Shown in pieces: positions 37,813 through 47,784 of a stretch of 64,000 nucleotides of DNA. Numbering within the stretch: position 1 is the stretch's first letter; each line of letters begins with the position of its first letter. Where the stretch lies: positions 235,706 through 299,705 of the forward strand of contig JAGXAQ010000002.1 of the NCBI GenBank assembly GCA_018971485.1, in the 5' to 3' direction. Below the pieces are notes generated by a model. That model did not search any database. It was not told where the DNA came from and saw only the letters and a program-made list of their open reading frames with translations. The DNA is from Pseudomonadota bacterium (lineage in GTDB: Bacteria; Pseudomonadota; Gammaproteobacteria; Burkholderiales; REEB80). Position numbers and translations under genes: made by a program.

Positions 37813-38634
37813 TTGACCACCCTGCTTCTCTACCTCCTGACTGCTACACTGTATACCATCTATGCCATTCTTTTCTGGCAAGGCAACCTCACCATTTCCC
37901 CTCCCTGCAAACGAACAAGGCTCCTCCATCTAGCTGTCATCCTGCCCCTGCTCGTTCATGGATTATTGCTCTATAAAACCATAAAAACAGCAACAGGCTA
38001 TAATCTAGGTTTTGGAGAAACACTGTCTGTGATTGTCTGGCTAACTGTATTCATCTACTGGATAGCCAATTTCACTCATGAACTTGATGGTATTCAGGCA
38101 ATTGTCTTCCCGGTAGCCACCCTGTGCATCTTGATTCCACTGGTTTGGCCTTCCTACCACATCATCCCTCTTACCGGCTATCTTTTTTTCAAGCTACACC
38201 TTCTCATCGCTTTCCTGGCCTACAGCCTTTTTAGCATTGCTGCCTGGCATGCCCTCATCATCGCCCTTGCAGAACGCGGGCTCCATGGCCGTCATCTTCC
38301 CAAGGTCTTTTCCCATTTTCCGCCCCTTCTCAGCATGGAAAAACTGCTCTTCCGGATTATTACAACCGGATTTACACTATTAACACTAGCAGTTATCAGT
38401 GGTATGCTTTTTTCAGAAAAACTGTTTGGCAAGCCACTCGAAATAAATAAAAACACTGTTTTTGCATCTCTTTCTTGGATGATTTTTGCTATTCTTCTAG
38501 CTGGCAGGCACCTTTATGGCTGGCGAGGGCGGACAGCAACACGATTTACACTGATAGGCTCATTCCTGCTAATTTTAGCCTATCTAGGATCACGCTTTGT
38601 ACTAGATATCCTGCTTCACCATGCATCATCTTGA
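37813..38634 (+). CDS. CcsA/YpjD-like cytochrome c assembly membrane protein
   Basis: A 273-residue membrane protein with about eight hydrophobic segments, of the cytochrome c assembly (CcsA/CcmC/YpjD) family. His residues lie in membrane-proximal positions typical of haem handling (LHLLIAFLAYS in the middle and AGRHLYGW near the end); the tryptophan-rich WWD loop is weak. The YpjD subgroup next to ffh is common in beta- and gammaproteobacteria and its exact role is unclear. Start: TTG 37813 with GGAG 7 nt upstream. Confidence 0.83.
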   Translation: MTTLLLYLLTATLYTIYAILFWQGNLTISPPCKRTRLLHLAVILPLLVHGLLLYKTIKTATGYNLGFGETLSVIVWLTVFIYWIANFTHELDGIQAIVFPVATLCILIPLVWPSYHIIPLTGYLFFKLHLLIAFLAYSLFSIAAWHALIIALAERGLHGRHLPKVFSHFPPLLSMEKLLFRIITTGFTLLTLAVISGMLFSEKLFGKPLEINKNTVFASLSWMIFAILLAGRHLYGWRGRTATRFTLIGSFLLILAYLGSRFVLDILLHHASS

Positions 38635-38692
38635 ACAAAAAGCAAAAAGAAGTTTAATATGCAAGCTTCACATCGCTTGAGAGCCTATTTAG

Positions 38693-39997
38693 TTGAGCCA
38701 CATACATTTAAGCCTTTTTTTTGCTGCCCTCGTTTTCCTTCTCATCCTGTCCGGTTTTTTCGCAGCATCTGAAACCAGCCTGATGGCATTAAACCGATAT
38801 CGCCTAAAACATCTAGTCAAAACTGGAAGCAAAGGAGCCAGGCGGGCAGGTTACCTCTTATCCCGAACTGACAAGCTACTAGGCGTACTTTCATTGGGAA
38901 ACAACTTGCTCAACGCCTCAGCTGCAACCCTGGCAACCATAATTAGTGTCGATCTACTCGGAAGCAACAAATGGGCCCTGACAGCGGGCACCTTAATCGT
39001 CACCTTTTCAATACTGGTCTTTTCTGAAATCACACCCAAGGTTCTGGGAGCCACCTATACTGAGCCTATTGCATTTTTTGCCAGTGCCATCCTAATCCCA
39101 CTACTGCGCCTATGTTACCCGATTGTTTGGTTCATCAACCTCTTTGTATCAGGGCTCTTACGTCTCCTGGGACTCACCTCCAAGCTTAATGTCAATCAAG
39201 TTCGCCTGGGTATGGCTGAACTGCGTACCCTTGTCATGGAATCGGGGCCTTTTATTCCAAAACAGCACCAGCGGATTCTTGTCAATCTTCTTGAACTTGA
39301 AAAAACCACGGTCGATGTCATTATGACTCCAAGAGGTCAAATCGAGTCAGTTGATCTTGACGGAGATTTTGATATGCTTACCGAGCAACTTACAACCAGC
39401 ACTCACACCCGCATCGTTGTTCATTCTGGAGGCCTAGACAATCTAATTGGTATCGTTCGAATGCGAAACGTCCTGCATTTAATGCGGGTGGGAAACTTTA
39501 ACCGGGATTCATTGAAGCAGATTATCCAGCCACCCTATTTCATCCCAGAAGGAACCGCCCTGTTATCCCAGCTTCAAATGTTTCAGGAAAACCAAGAGCA
39601 GCTAGGTCTGGTTGTCGATGAATATGGGGATTTACTCGGTCTTTTGACGCTTGAAGATATTCTTGAAGAAATCGTTGGAGAATTTTCTACTGGTGATCTC
39701 ACCGCCATCGGAGCCAAAAAACTTCAGGATGGCAGCTATCTTGTTGGCGGCTCAACCCTAATCAAAGATCTCAATCGAAAATTAGGCATGCAGCTACCCA
39801 CTAAAGGGCCTCGTACACTGAACGGGGTTATCCTTGAGTATTTTCAAGATATCCCCGAGACTGGAGTAACCTTCAAAATCAATGATCATACTATTGAAAT
39901 TGTTCACGTTCATGATCATCAAGTCCGTACCGCAAAAATCACCCCTGCACCCCACATGGAAACCGAAACACTCCCACTCCAGCCCAGTGAAACTTAA
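38693..39997 (+). CDS. CNNM/HlyC-CorC family transporter with CBS domains
   Basis: A 434-residue inner-membrane protein. A DUF21/CNNM domain (about 1-180) with four hydrophobic segments contains FFAASETSLMALNRYRL and SEITPKVLGATY. Two CBS domains follow (about 205-330, with TPRGQIESVDL and VVDEYGDLLGLLTLEDILEEIVG). A CorC/HlyC domain (about 345-420) closes it. The YfjD-type family is linked to Mg2+/Co2+ efflux. The TTG start has no strong ribosome site. It is followed 100 bp on by pilB. Confidence 0.87.
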   Translation: MSHIHLSLFFAALVFLLILSGFFAASETSLMALNRYRLKHLVKTGSKGARRAGYLLSRTDKLLGVLSLGNNLLNASAATLATIISVDLLGSNKWALTAGTLIVTFSILVFSEITPKVLGATYTEPIAFFASAILIPLLRLCYPIVWFINLFVSGLLRLLGLTSKLNVNQVRLGMAELRTLVMESGPFIPKQHQRILVNLLELEKTTVDVIMTPRGQIESVDLDGDFDMLTEQLTTSTHTRIVVHSGGLDNLIGIVRMRNVLHLMRVGNFNRDSLKQIIQPPYFIPEGTALLSQLQMFQENQEQLGLVVDEYGDLLGLLTLEDILEEIVGEFSTGDLTAIGAKKLQDGSYLVGGSTLIKDLNRKLGMQLPTKGPRTLNGVILEYFQDIPETGVTFKINDHTIEIVHVHDHQVRTAKITPAPHMETETLPLQPSET

Positions 39998-40097
39998 TAA
40001 CGCATATAGCATCAACCCGTCTTCGTCTCATTCTTTACAAATACCCTCGCATCATGCCAAGATGGTTCACCTCTAATTTGCAAATCAACATGAACCA

Positions 40098-41798
40098 ATG
40101 CCCATTTCATCCGGGTCCATAAGTGGCCTAGCACGAACGCTTGTCCATCGAGGCCGGCTACCCATGGCCGATGCGGAAACCATTCTTGCTCAGGCAGAGC
40201 ATAACGGTGTCAACTTTGTCAATCAGCTCGTAGCGAGCAAAAAAATGACGGCGGGTGAAGTGGCCGACTTTGCTTCGCAGACTTTTGGCTATCCCCTGAT
40301 TGATATTAATGCCCTGGATCCATCAACCCTGCCATATGAGCTTATCGAACTTAGGCTTATTGTTGAACAGGGCATTCTCCCCCTGTCTCGAAGGGGGGGG
40401 CATCTGTTTGTAGCTCTTTCCGACCCCACCAATCAGGAAGTGCTCGACAAAATTCGTATCATGACCAGTCTTATCATCGACCCGATAGTCGTCGAAGATG
40501 ACAAACTTCAAAAGTTCATCAACCGTATTGCAGACGAAAGGGATATTTCCCTTAAAAACCTTGGCGGCCAGGATCTGGAGTTAGCTTTTGCTGAAGAGAC
40601 CGAAACCCCTGCCATTGAAATGGGCTCTGAGGTAGATGATGCGCCTGTCGTTAAATACCTTCAAAAAATCCTCCTGGATGCTATTAATGCTGACGTGTCT
40701 GATATTCATATTGAACCTTATGAGAAAAACCTGCGTATTCGTTACCGGATGGATGGGGTACTGTACGAGGTATCACAACCTCCCTTAGCCATCAAAGACA
40801 AGATAGCAGCCCGAATCAAAGTCATTTCCAGACTGGATATTTCAGAAAAACGCGTCCCCCAGGATGGCCGCATGAAGCTGGTACTATCCAAGAGCCGTGC
40901 AATTGATTTTCGCGTATCGACACTACCAACACTTTTTGGAGAAAAAATTGTTCTGCGGATTCTCGATCCGGCCTCTGCAACCATAGGAATTGATGCCCTG
41001 GGTTATGAACCAGAACATAAACAGCTTCTACTTGATGCAATCGGAAGACCAGATGGAATGATTCTGGTAACGGGGCCCACCGGATCTGGAAAAACTGTCT
41101 CCTTATATACCTGCCTCAATATTCTGAATGGGGAAGACATCAACATTTCTACTGCAGAAGATCCTGCAGAAATCAATCTTCCAGGTATTAATCAGGTCAA
41201 TGTCAACGAAAAAGCCGGATTAACCTTTGCTACAGCCCTAAGAGCTTTTTTACGACAGGATCCAGATGTCATCATGGTTGGCGAAATCCGGGATCTTGAA
41301 ACAGCAGATATTGCTGTCAAGGCAGCTCAAACCGGGCATCTGGTTCTATCGACCTTGCACACCAATGATGCTCCCAGCACGCTAACCCGACTTATTAACA
41401 TGGGTGTTGCCCCTTTTAATATTGCCTCAAGTATTCATCTCATTACAGCACAAAGACTGGCACGAAGATTATGCCAATGCAAACGACCCGTTGATATTCC
41501 GGCCAACGTGCTAATCTCTGCGGGATTTATTGAAGAAGAACTTGGCTCTTGGCAACCCTATGGGCCTGGAGGATGTGATGTCTGCAAGCAGACTGGTTAC
41601 AAAGGGCGCATCGGCATCTACCAGGTTCTCCCCGTTTCAGAAGAAATGAGCCGGATCATTATGCGTAGCGGTAATGCACACGATATTGCCGATCAAGCTC
41701 GACGTGAAAAAATTTTAACCCTTCGGCAAAGTGGTCTAAGAAAAATTAAACTCGGTATCACCTCTCTTGAAGAAGTCCTGACCCACACGAATGCTTAA
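40098..41798 (+). CDS. pilB: Type IV pilus assembly ATPase PilB
   Basis: A 566-residue hexameric ATPase driving pilus extension from the cytoplasmic face. The N-terminal MshEN-type domain (about 1-150) is followed by the ATPase: SDIHIEPYEKNLRIRYRMDG, Walker A GPTGSGKT (326-333), the Asp box STAEDPAE, and Walker B VGEIRD with the His box TGHLVLSTLHTNDA. A zinc tetracysteine (CQCKRP and GCDVCKQTGYKGR) is near the C-terminus. All elements are intact. PilC follows after 240 bp rather than directly; no pilA is in the window. Confidence 0.95.
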   Translation: MPISSGSISGLARTLVHRGRLPMADAETILAQAEHNGVNFVNQLVASKKMTAGEVADFASQTFGYPLIDINALDPSTLPYELIELRLIVEQGILPLSRRGGHLFVALSDPTNQEVLDKIRIMTSLIIDPIVVEDDKLQKFINRIADERDISLKNLGGQDLELAFAEETETPAIEMGSEVDDAPVVKYLQKILLDAINADVSDIHIEPYEKNLRIRYRMDGVLYEVSQPPLAIKDKIAARIKVISRLDISEKRVPQDGRMKLVLSKSRAIDFRVSTLPTLFGEKIVLRILDPASATIGIDALGYEPEHKQLLLDAIGRPDGMILVTGPTGSGKTVSLYTCLNILNGEDINISTAEDPAEINLPGINQVNVNEKAGLTFATALRAFLRQDPDVIMVGEIRDLETADIAVKAAQTGHLVLSTLHTNDAPSTLTRLINMGVAPFNIASSIHLITAQRLARRLCQCKRPVDIPANVLISAGFIEEELGSWQPYGPGGCDVCKQTGYKGRIGIYQVLPVSEEMSRIIMRSGNAHDIADQARREKILTLRQSGLRKIKLGITSLEEVLTHTNA

Positions 41799-42036
41799 CA
41801 GGGCTCAAAATCCATTAAACCTTAATGTAAAGCACCTGTAAAAGGTTACACTAATGGCGATCCAGTCTGTTCTTTTTTATTTGCTCTCATCTATAATGAT
41901 CCAAACCGGATACTTTCCCCCCTGCTAGCCAATAATGCTCAACCCCTTTACACTCACCTGTTAAAACAGCCAGAATAGAAAACAGAACAAGGCTTCAATA
42001 CAAACTCAATAAAAAGCCAACCTGGACAGATAAAAT

Positions 42037-43260
42037 ATGCCGATAACAGTAAAAAAAAGCAAAGAACTCAACTTCCTGTGGGAAGGGCGGGACAAAAAAG
42101 GCAAAATCATCAAAGGCGAGATCCAGGCACTATCCGAGGCTGTCGCAGCTGCTAAACTCCGCCGGCAAGGTATTAGTGTCGGCAAGATCAGAAAACGAAG
42201 CTTTTTAGCAAAACGTCCCCAAAAAATCAAGGAAAAGGATATCACCCTTTTTACTCGACAACTCTCCACAATGATGCGTGCGGGGGTCCCTTTACTTCAG
42301 TCCTTTGATATCGTTGGTAAGGGGCATTCAAATGCTTCTGTTCAGAAACTACTTGCTGATGTGCGTAACCATATTGAGTCCGGGAGCAGCATGAGCCAAG
42401 CCTTCAACCATTATCCCCAATATTTTGACCCGCTTTTCTGCAATTTAGTCCGAGCCGGCGAGCAGGCAGGTATCCTAGATACGATTCTGGACCGCTTAGC
42501 TACTTACAAAGAGAAGATTCTTGCCATCAAGGGTAAAATTAAATCTGCACTCTTTTATCCTGCATCAATTATTGTAGTTGCTTTTGTCATCACAACCATC
42601 ATCATGATTTTCGTCATTCCTGCTTTCAAGTCACTCTTCACCAGTTTTGGTGCGGATCTACCCGCACCAACACTTCTAGTCATGAAAATTTCTGATATCT
42701 TTGTCCATGACTGGTGGCTTATTTTCGGGGGGCTCATTTTAACCATATGGGGGTTTTTCCGTTTATGGAAACGCTCTCTTAAAGTCCAGTATTTCATGGA
42801 TCGGCTTTTTCTCCATTTACCTGTTTTTGGTCCAGTCATTCAAAAAGCAACCATTGCCCGCTGGACTAGAACCCTGTCCACCATGTTTGCTGCCGGGGTC
42901 CCTTTGGTTGAAGCGTTGGATTCCGTAGCAGGAGCTTCTGGAAACCTTATTTATCAGGATGCTACAAAACAAATCCAGTCTGAGGTCTCAACTGGTACAA
43001 GCCTAACCGTTTCCATGCAAAACTCGAATATGTTCCCAAACATGGTGTTACAGATGGTGGCTATCGGAGAAGAATCAGGAGCACTGGACGACATGCTTTC
43101 AAAAATTGCCGATTTTTATGAAAACGAGGTAGACGATGCAGTGAGTGCCCTATCAAGCCTGATGGAGCCCATCATCATGGTTGTTCTAGGTGTCATTATC
43201 GGTGGATTGGTCATTGCCATGTACCTACCAATCTTCAAGATGGGATCTGTAATACATTAA
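42037..43260 (+). CDS. pilC: Type IV pilus inner-membrane platform protein PilC
   Basis: A 407-residue polytopic GspF-family protein that anchors PilB and couples it to pilin assembly. The two tandem T2SSF domains are seen (about 72-195 and 275-397), each with a cytosolic helical bundle; LSTMMRAGVPLLQSFDIVG and LSTMFAAGVPLVEALDSVAG are the repeated motifs. The last segment EPIIMVVLGVIIGGLVIAMYLPIF is typical. A separate promoter is possible: TATAAT at 41892-41897 lies in the 240-bp gap before it, without a clear -35. Confidence 0.94.
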   Translation: MPITVKKSKELNFLWEGRDKKGKIIKGEIQALSEAVAAAKLRRQGISVGKIRKRSFLAKRPQKIKEKDITLFTRQLSTMMRAGVPLLQSFDIVGKGHSNASVQKLLADVRNHIESGSSMSQAFNHYPQYFDPLFCNLVRAGEQAGILDTILDRLATYKEKILAIKGKIKSALFYPASIIVVAFVITTIIMIFVIPAFKSLFTSFGADLPAPTLLVMKISDIFVHDWWLIFGGLILTIWGFFRLWKRSLKVQYFMDRLFLHLPVFGPVIQKATIARWTRTLSTMFAAGVPLVEALDSVAGASGNLIYQDATKQIQSEVSTGTSLTVSMQNSNMFPNMVLQMVAIGEESGALDDMLSKIADFYENEVDDAVSALSSLMEPIIMVVLGVIIGGLVIAMYLPIFKMGSVIH

Positions 43261-44348
43261 GTATCATTGCAACAACCAAACAGATGCATGCCGAAGTGCA
43301 AAAGCCAATTTTTTATAGAAAGAAACCGGATAACTGCGTAGAGTTCCCCAAACTTATTGCTATCTTAACCTATCCAATATCAGTCACACTCGCAAAGACA
43401 TACTGCATGGAAGCCACACAATAAAATAAGGCGTTTGCAGCAATTAGACATATAGACATAAATAACCATTGATAATAGATCCACAGGTGGGCAATTATTT
43501 ACTCGAAACAAGATACCAAGAGGATGGAGCATTAGGCAAATAATAAACCTAACCTAGACTCAGCCCTTGTGAGAAATTACACGGTTCAGCGGGTTCTTTT
43601 ACCCATCAAGGCACGCTAAATTTCATCACGTACAAAGGAGAAAGAAGACATCACCCAATCGGGTTTCTTCCCTAATAAAAAAAGCCGCAGCAATACACCC
43701 TGTTGCTTTATATGGGAAAAATTATGGCTTCTTAAAGTTTAGCCTTATTTACTGTCCAGACAAGCAACACATCACCTTTCGTCAGATGGTGCAGAAAGTC
43801 TGTCAGCATAAAACTTAACTTCACCCTATTATGATCTACTAAACCTCAATCGTTTGTCAAAAACGTTCAACATGAAACTAAAATAATCTCAAGATACCTA
43901 AAACTGTTCTTCTCTCCAATGACAAGCCTTATCATTTAAAAAAACATGCCAGTGAAAAATTACAAAGAAGCTGCATCCGACATGGTGAAAGATCGGTTCA
44001 TCTAACTCACCCAATCCACCTGAAATCATGAGCACCGCTTAAAACTCAAGGGAATACCATCATGACAAGCATTACCTAAGCCTAGCCCTTCAGGAAGCTT
44101 GATGTAGCATTTAAAATGAATACATCCTACGTACATCAAGGCAATTCATTTGAACAAGAGCTCAAAAATTTGCCCTTGCTACTAAAACTTCAAAAAAATG
44201 CCTTTTCCGTTAATTGTCTAGGTTAATTACATTTGTTTCATTCAGGTTTAAAGCTTGTACCCACTTTCATTTTGCAACCCTATTCCTGTTGCTCCAATGA
44301 AAAGGAATCGCTAGACTAGCTTCTGTCATTTTCCTAATTGGAGCCCCC
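43261..44348. other. 1.1-kb gene-free region between pilC and pilD
   Basis: No open frame over 60 codons is found in the supplied six-frame list, and no tRNA or rRNA is recognised. The sequence is A+T-rich throughout and lacks long repeats. An isolated Shine-Dalgarno-like AAAGGAG near 43635 leads only to a short frame without a standard start, and ACCC-AATC-GGGT near 43655-43667 could form a small hairpin followed by T's. pilC and pilD are usually adjacent in related bacteria, so this may be a decayed gene, an unseen small RNA or inserted sequence. Confidence 0.5.
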
Positions 44349-45206
44349 TTGCCTTATATTCATTTCCTGCAACAGGAACCCACTCTTTTTTCTATCATAA
44401 TCACAATTTCTGGTCTATTGATCGGAAGTTTTTTAAACGTCCTGATACATAGGCTGCCCACCATGCTAGAAAGACAGTGGCAACAAGACTGTCAATCCCT
44501 GCTGGATACACCTTTACCCCAAAAACTTCCGACATATAATCTCCTGACACCAGGTTCACACTGCCCACATTGCTCACGACCCATCCGTATCCTTGAAAAT
44601 TTACCCATCATCAGTTTCCTGGTTTTAGGGGGCAAATGTGCCGGATGCAAGAAACCCATCTCAAAACGGTATCCCCTGATTGAGCTAAGCGCTGCGCTGC
44701 TCAGTTTCTTTATTGCCTGGCATTTCGGAATCGGACTTAAAACCATATCCGGCCTTTATCTGGCTTATTCACTGATTGCACTAACTGCCATTGATCTTGA
44801 CAGGCAATTACTGCCAGACTTCCTGACCTTACCCCTTCTTTGGGCAGGCCTGATTTTCAACCTGGGCGGCACATTTTCTTCTATTCAGAATGCCGTAATC
44901 GGAGCTATTGCTGGCTATCTATCCTTATGGCTCGTTTTTTGGGCCTTCAAGCTGTTAACGGGTAAAGAAGGTATGGGTTATGGCGACTTCAAGCTCTTCT
45001 CAGCCCTGGGTGCCTGGTTTGGCTGGATCAGTTTGCCTGCCATCCTTCTAATGGCGTCCCTAACAGGAGCATGTGTAGGCCTATATCTCATCCTGTTCAA
45101 AAAGCACAGCCGAAACAACCCTATTCCATTCGGCCCTTATCTTGCAGGTGGCGGGATTATCTTCCTGTTCTTTGGGCCTGAACTGACTCATCTTTACTTT
45201 CCATGA
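44349..45206 (+). CDS. pilD: Prepilin peptidase / N-methyltransferase PilD
   Basis: A 285-residue inner-membrane bifunctional aspartic protease and methylase that cleaves and N-methylates type IV prepilins and type II pseudopilins. The zinc-binding pairs CPHC (72-75) and CAGC (97-100) lie in the cytosolic loop. The catalytic aspartates are Asp149 or Asp151 in TAIDLDRQLLPD, and Asp213 in GMGYGDFKL (208-216). Seven to eight hydrophobic segments are present. The TTG start at 44349 has GGAG 6 nt upstream. coaE overlaps its stop by 4 bp. Confidence 0.95.
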   Translation: MPYIHFLQQEPTLFSIIITISGLLIGSFLNVLIHRLPTMLERQWQQDCQSLLDTPLPQKLPTYNLLTPGSHCPHCSRPIRILENLPIISFLVLGGKCAGCKKPISKRYPLIELSAALLSFFIAWHFGIGLKTISGLYLAYSLIALTAIDLDRQLLPDFLTLPLLWAGLIFNLGGTFSSIQNAVIGAIAGYLSLWLVFWAFKLLTGKEGMGYGDFKLFSALGAWFGWISLPAILLMASLTGACVGLYLILFKKHSRNNPIPFGPYLAGGGIIFLFFGPELTHLYFP

Positions 45207-45823
45207 AAAAACCCTATGTCATTGGAGTAACAGGTGGGATTGGTTGCGGAAAAAGCACTGTTTCAGATGCCTTTGCAACCCTTGGCGTACCGGTCATCGA
45301 CACAGACAAAATCAGCCGTAACCTGACTAGTAAGGGTGGGGAAGCTATTGAGACAATTAGAAAAACATTCGGTGAAAACTATCTCCTGCTTGATGGTAGT
45401 CTTGATCGTCAATTAATGCGTAAAACCGTATTCAAGAACAAGCAGGCCTTGAATCAGCTGGAAGCTATTTTACACCCTCTCATCCGCAAGACTGTACACC
45501 ATGAGCTCAGCCAAAGCACCGCGCCTTATATTCTGTTAGTTGTTCCTTTGCTGGTTGAAAAATCAGGCTATACCGAATGGCTCAACCGAATACTAGTCAT
45601 TGACTGTGATGAATCCATCCAGATCCAGCGCGTCATGGACAGAAGCGGATTAAATAAGACAGAAGTAAAGCATATCCTTCATAATCAGGTAAGTAGAGAA
45701 ACGAGGTTGCAATTTGCTGATGATGTGCTTGATAACTCGACTGACCTTTCAACCCTCCTTGAGAAGGTCCTATCCCTCCATCAATATTATTTGTCCTTGG
45801 CGGCAGCATCAACGAATCAGTAA
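45203..45823 (+). CDS. coaE: Dephospho-CoA kinase
   Basis: A 206-residue P-loop kinase performing the last step of CoA synthesis, phosphorylating the 3'-hydroxyl of dephospho-CoA. GGIGCGKS (11-18) is the P-loop, IDTDKISRNL (about 33-42) the substrate helix, and LVVPLLVEKSGY the conserved core strand. Its ATG overlaps the pilD stop by 4 bp, the standard pilD-coaE coupling, with zapD next. Confidence 0.95.
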   Translation: MKKPYVIGVTGGIGCGKSTVSDAFATLGVPVIDTDKISRNLTSKGGEAIETIRKTFGENYLLLDGSLDRQLMRKTVFKNKQALNQLEAILHPLIRKTVHHELSQSTAPYILLVVPLLVEKSGYTEWLNRILVIDCDESIQIQRVMDRSGLNKTEVKHILHNQVSRETRLQFADDVLDNSTDLSTLLEKVLSLHQYYLSLAAASTNQ

Positions 45824-46004
45824 AAACGCTCCCCGTTAATCCAAAGCGAAAATAATCAAGAATGAGATCCGCTGATTTCAATATAGTGGCGTAATATTTC
45901 AATACGGGTGATACTCAACCTTAAAACGCAAGAATTTTGGTATAAGCTAGTAAAACCAGTAAATATCAGTCAAAATAAACTATTATTCTGGAGCAAGCCA
46001 TCTT

Positions 46005-46760
46005 GTGATTAGTTATGATTATCCCCTGAATGAACGCATCAGGACCTTGCTAAGACTAGAGCATCTTTTCGACAAGGCTGACTTTTACGTGTCCCGTGAT
46101 GACAAACTGGATCATCATGCAGCGATCATGGCTCTTTTCGAGATGATGGACGTAACCACAAGAGCAGATCTCAAATCTGAATTGCTGCAGGAAGTAGAGC
46201 GACACAAATCCTTTCTGGAACCATTACAAAGCAACCCTTCTATCGATCTGGATGCACTAGATAATGTCCTGGGCCAGCTTAAAGAAATCAATCACACTCT
46301 TTATACTCTTCCAGGCAAGACAGGACAGCATTTACGGGATAATGACTGGCTAATGAGTATCCGGCAAAGAGCAGTTATCCCCGGTGGACTATGCGAATTC
46401 GATGCACCTTCCTATCATTACTGGCTCCACCAAGATGCCAGTATTAGAAGACGTGATCTGGATGCATGGCTTAATCCAATGAGGTGCATACAAAAAAGTC
46501 TTTCTCTTATTTTAAAACTATTACGCGAAGCAGGGCAGCCAGTCCATCAAATTGCGCGACAAGGTAATTACCAGCAGGTTCTATCTGGTCGCAGTGCCCA
46601 GCTATTGCGGATAAAAATGCCTGATGAAAGCACATTTGTTCCGGAAATATCAGCTAATCGATACGCTATCAACATCCGATTCACATTACTGGACGGTCAG
46701 CAAAAACCTAAAACAGCTGACGAGGACGTCGAATTCAACCTGATGCTTTGTAGTTTGTAG
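46005..46760 (+). CDS. zapD: Cell division protein ZapD
   Basis: A 251-residue FtsZ-binding protein (DUF1342, YacF) that cross-links FtsZ filaments at the septum. It begins ISYDYPLNERIRTLLRLEHLF, diagnostic for the family, with PGGLCEFDAPSYHYWL mid-protein and a beta-rich C-terminal half. The start is GTG 46005, with GGAG about 12 nt upstream, slightly far. yacG, which often follows zapD, is absent: the next gene is convergent after only 43 bp. Confidence 0.93.
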   Translation: MISYDYPLNERIRTLLRLEHLFDKADFYVSRDDKLDHHAAIMALFEMMDVTTRADLKSELLQEVERHKSFLEPLQSNPSIDLDALDNVLGQLKEINHTLYTLPGKTGQHLRDNDWLMSIRQRAVIPGGLCEFDAPSYHYWLHQDASIRRRDLDAWLNPMRCIQKSLSLILKLLREAGQPVHQIARQGNYQQVLSGRSAQLLRIKMPDESTFVPEISANRYAINIRFTLLDGQQKPKTADEDVEFNLMLCSL

Positions 46761-46803
46761 CCCCGCATGGCAATCGCGCCCAAAAACTGAACTAACACTT
46801 AAG

Positions 46804-47784
46804 CTATTCTAGCTCACCTGAATCATTTTTATTCCGGCAAACATGACTCAATGGCCAAACTGCACGCTGCATGGCAATGCCATGCGCACCTGATTTCATC
46901 GCTTCATTTAACTGTACCTGCTGAAGGCCCCCCATAGCAAATACCGGTATGGGACAATCTCGAATCAGCCGGGAAAAAGCAGGCCAGCCAAGCGGGGCCT
47001 TGTCAGGGTGGCTTTTTGTTTTCATGACAGGTGAAAGAACAATGAAATCAAGATTCATCCTGACAGCTTGTTCAATTTGTTTAGCATCATGAACAGATGC
47101 TGCACATATTCGAAAATCAGGGCGCGAAGCAAGTCGCATCAGTTCAATCGAGTTCAGGTGAATACCATCAGCTTCTACCAACCGGGCAACCCTAGGCATT
47201 CCATGAAAAAGCAGTTCCCCACCTTTATTCTTCACAAACGGTTGTATACGCCTAAAAAGCTGGGCACGCTGGCCCTCATTCATCTCTGGTTCACGCATCA
47301 GGATCAAACGAATACCCTTATCCAGAGCCAGAGAAAAACGGTCCATGGAAAGCGGCTCTAACGGATCACTAAAATGGGTCAGGGCATAATACTGGGGCAA
47401 GGCCAAAGCAGTGAGAACGGGATCATTGGCTGGCAACATAGGTGCCGGATAAGGGCCACCCAGTTGGACCCAGCGTAAATCCTGCCCTTCAAGCGGTCTA
47501 GGAATACCTTCCCATGAACGAACACGATAAAAATGAATGATCACCCGAGCATGTGGATAATCAAATCGTCGATGTATCCATGGATAAGGAACAAGGCCAT
47601 GAACACCCAATTCTTCAGTTAATTCACGCTCCAGGGCAATCTGTGCTGTCTCCCCTGGTTCTATCTTTCCTCCCGGGAATTCCCAATAGCCTGCATAAGG
47701 CTTGCCTTGAGGACGACTGGCCAGCAGAAACCTCCCGTCCAGATCCTCCATAACTGCAGCTACAACTTCAATGGCCTGCTTCAT
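46804..47784 (-). CDS. Nudix hydrolase fused to ThiE/TenI-like domain
   Basis: A 326-residue two-domain protein. The N-terminal Nudix domain (about 1-135) is MutT-like, with the complete Nudix box from Gly39 to Val61 (GGKIEPGE, then RELTEELGV), expected to hydrolyse 8-oxo-dGTP or a similar nucleotide. The C-terminal half (about 140-315) resembles thiamine-phosphate synthase (ThiE/TenI): LILMREPEMNE, DGIHLNSIEL, CAASVHDAKQIEQA and PVFAMGGL. The fusion is known in other proteobacteria, and the role of the second half is unclear. The start at 47784 overlaps the end of the upstream ATPase gene by 17 bp. Confidence 0.9.
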   Translation of the reverse strand: MKQAIEVVAAVMEDLDGRFLLASRPQGKPYAGYWEFPGGKIEPGETAQIALERELTEELGVHGLVPYPWIHRRFDYPHARVIIHFYRVRSWEGIPRPLEGQDLRWVQLGGPYPAPMLPANDPVLTALALPQYYALTHFSDPLEPLSMDRFSLALDKGIRLILMREPEMNEGQRAQLFRRIQPFVKNKGGELLFHGMPRVARLVEADGIHLNSIELMRLASRPDFRICAASVHDAKQIEQAVRMNLDFIVLSPVMKTKSHPDKAPLGWPAFSRLIRDCPIPVFAMGGLQQVQLNEAMKSGAHGIAMQRAVWPLSHVCRNKNDSGELE

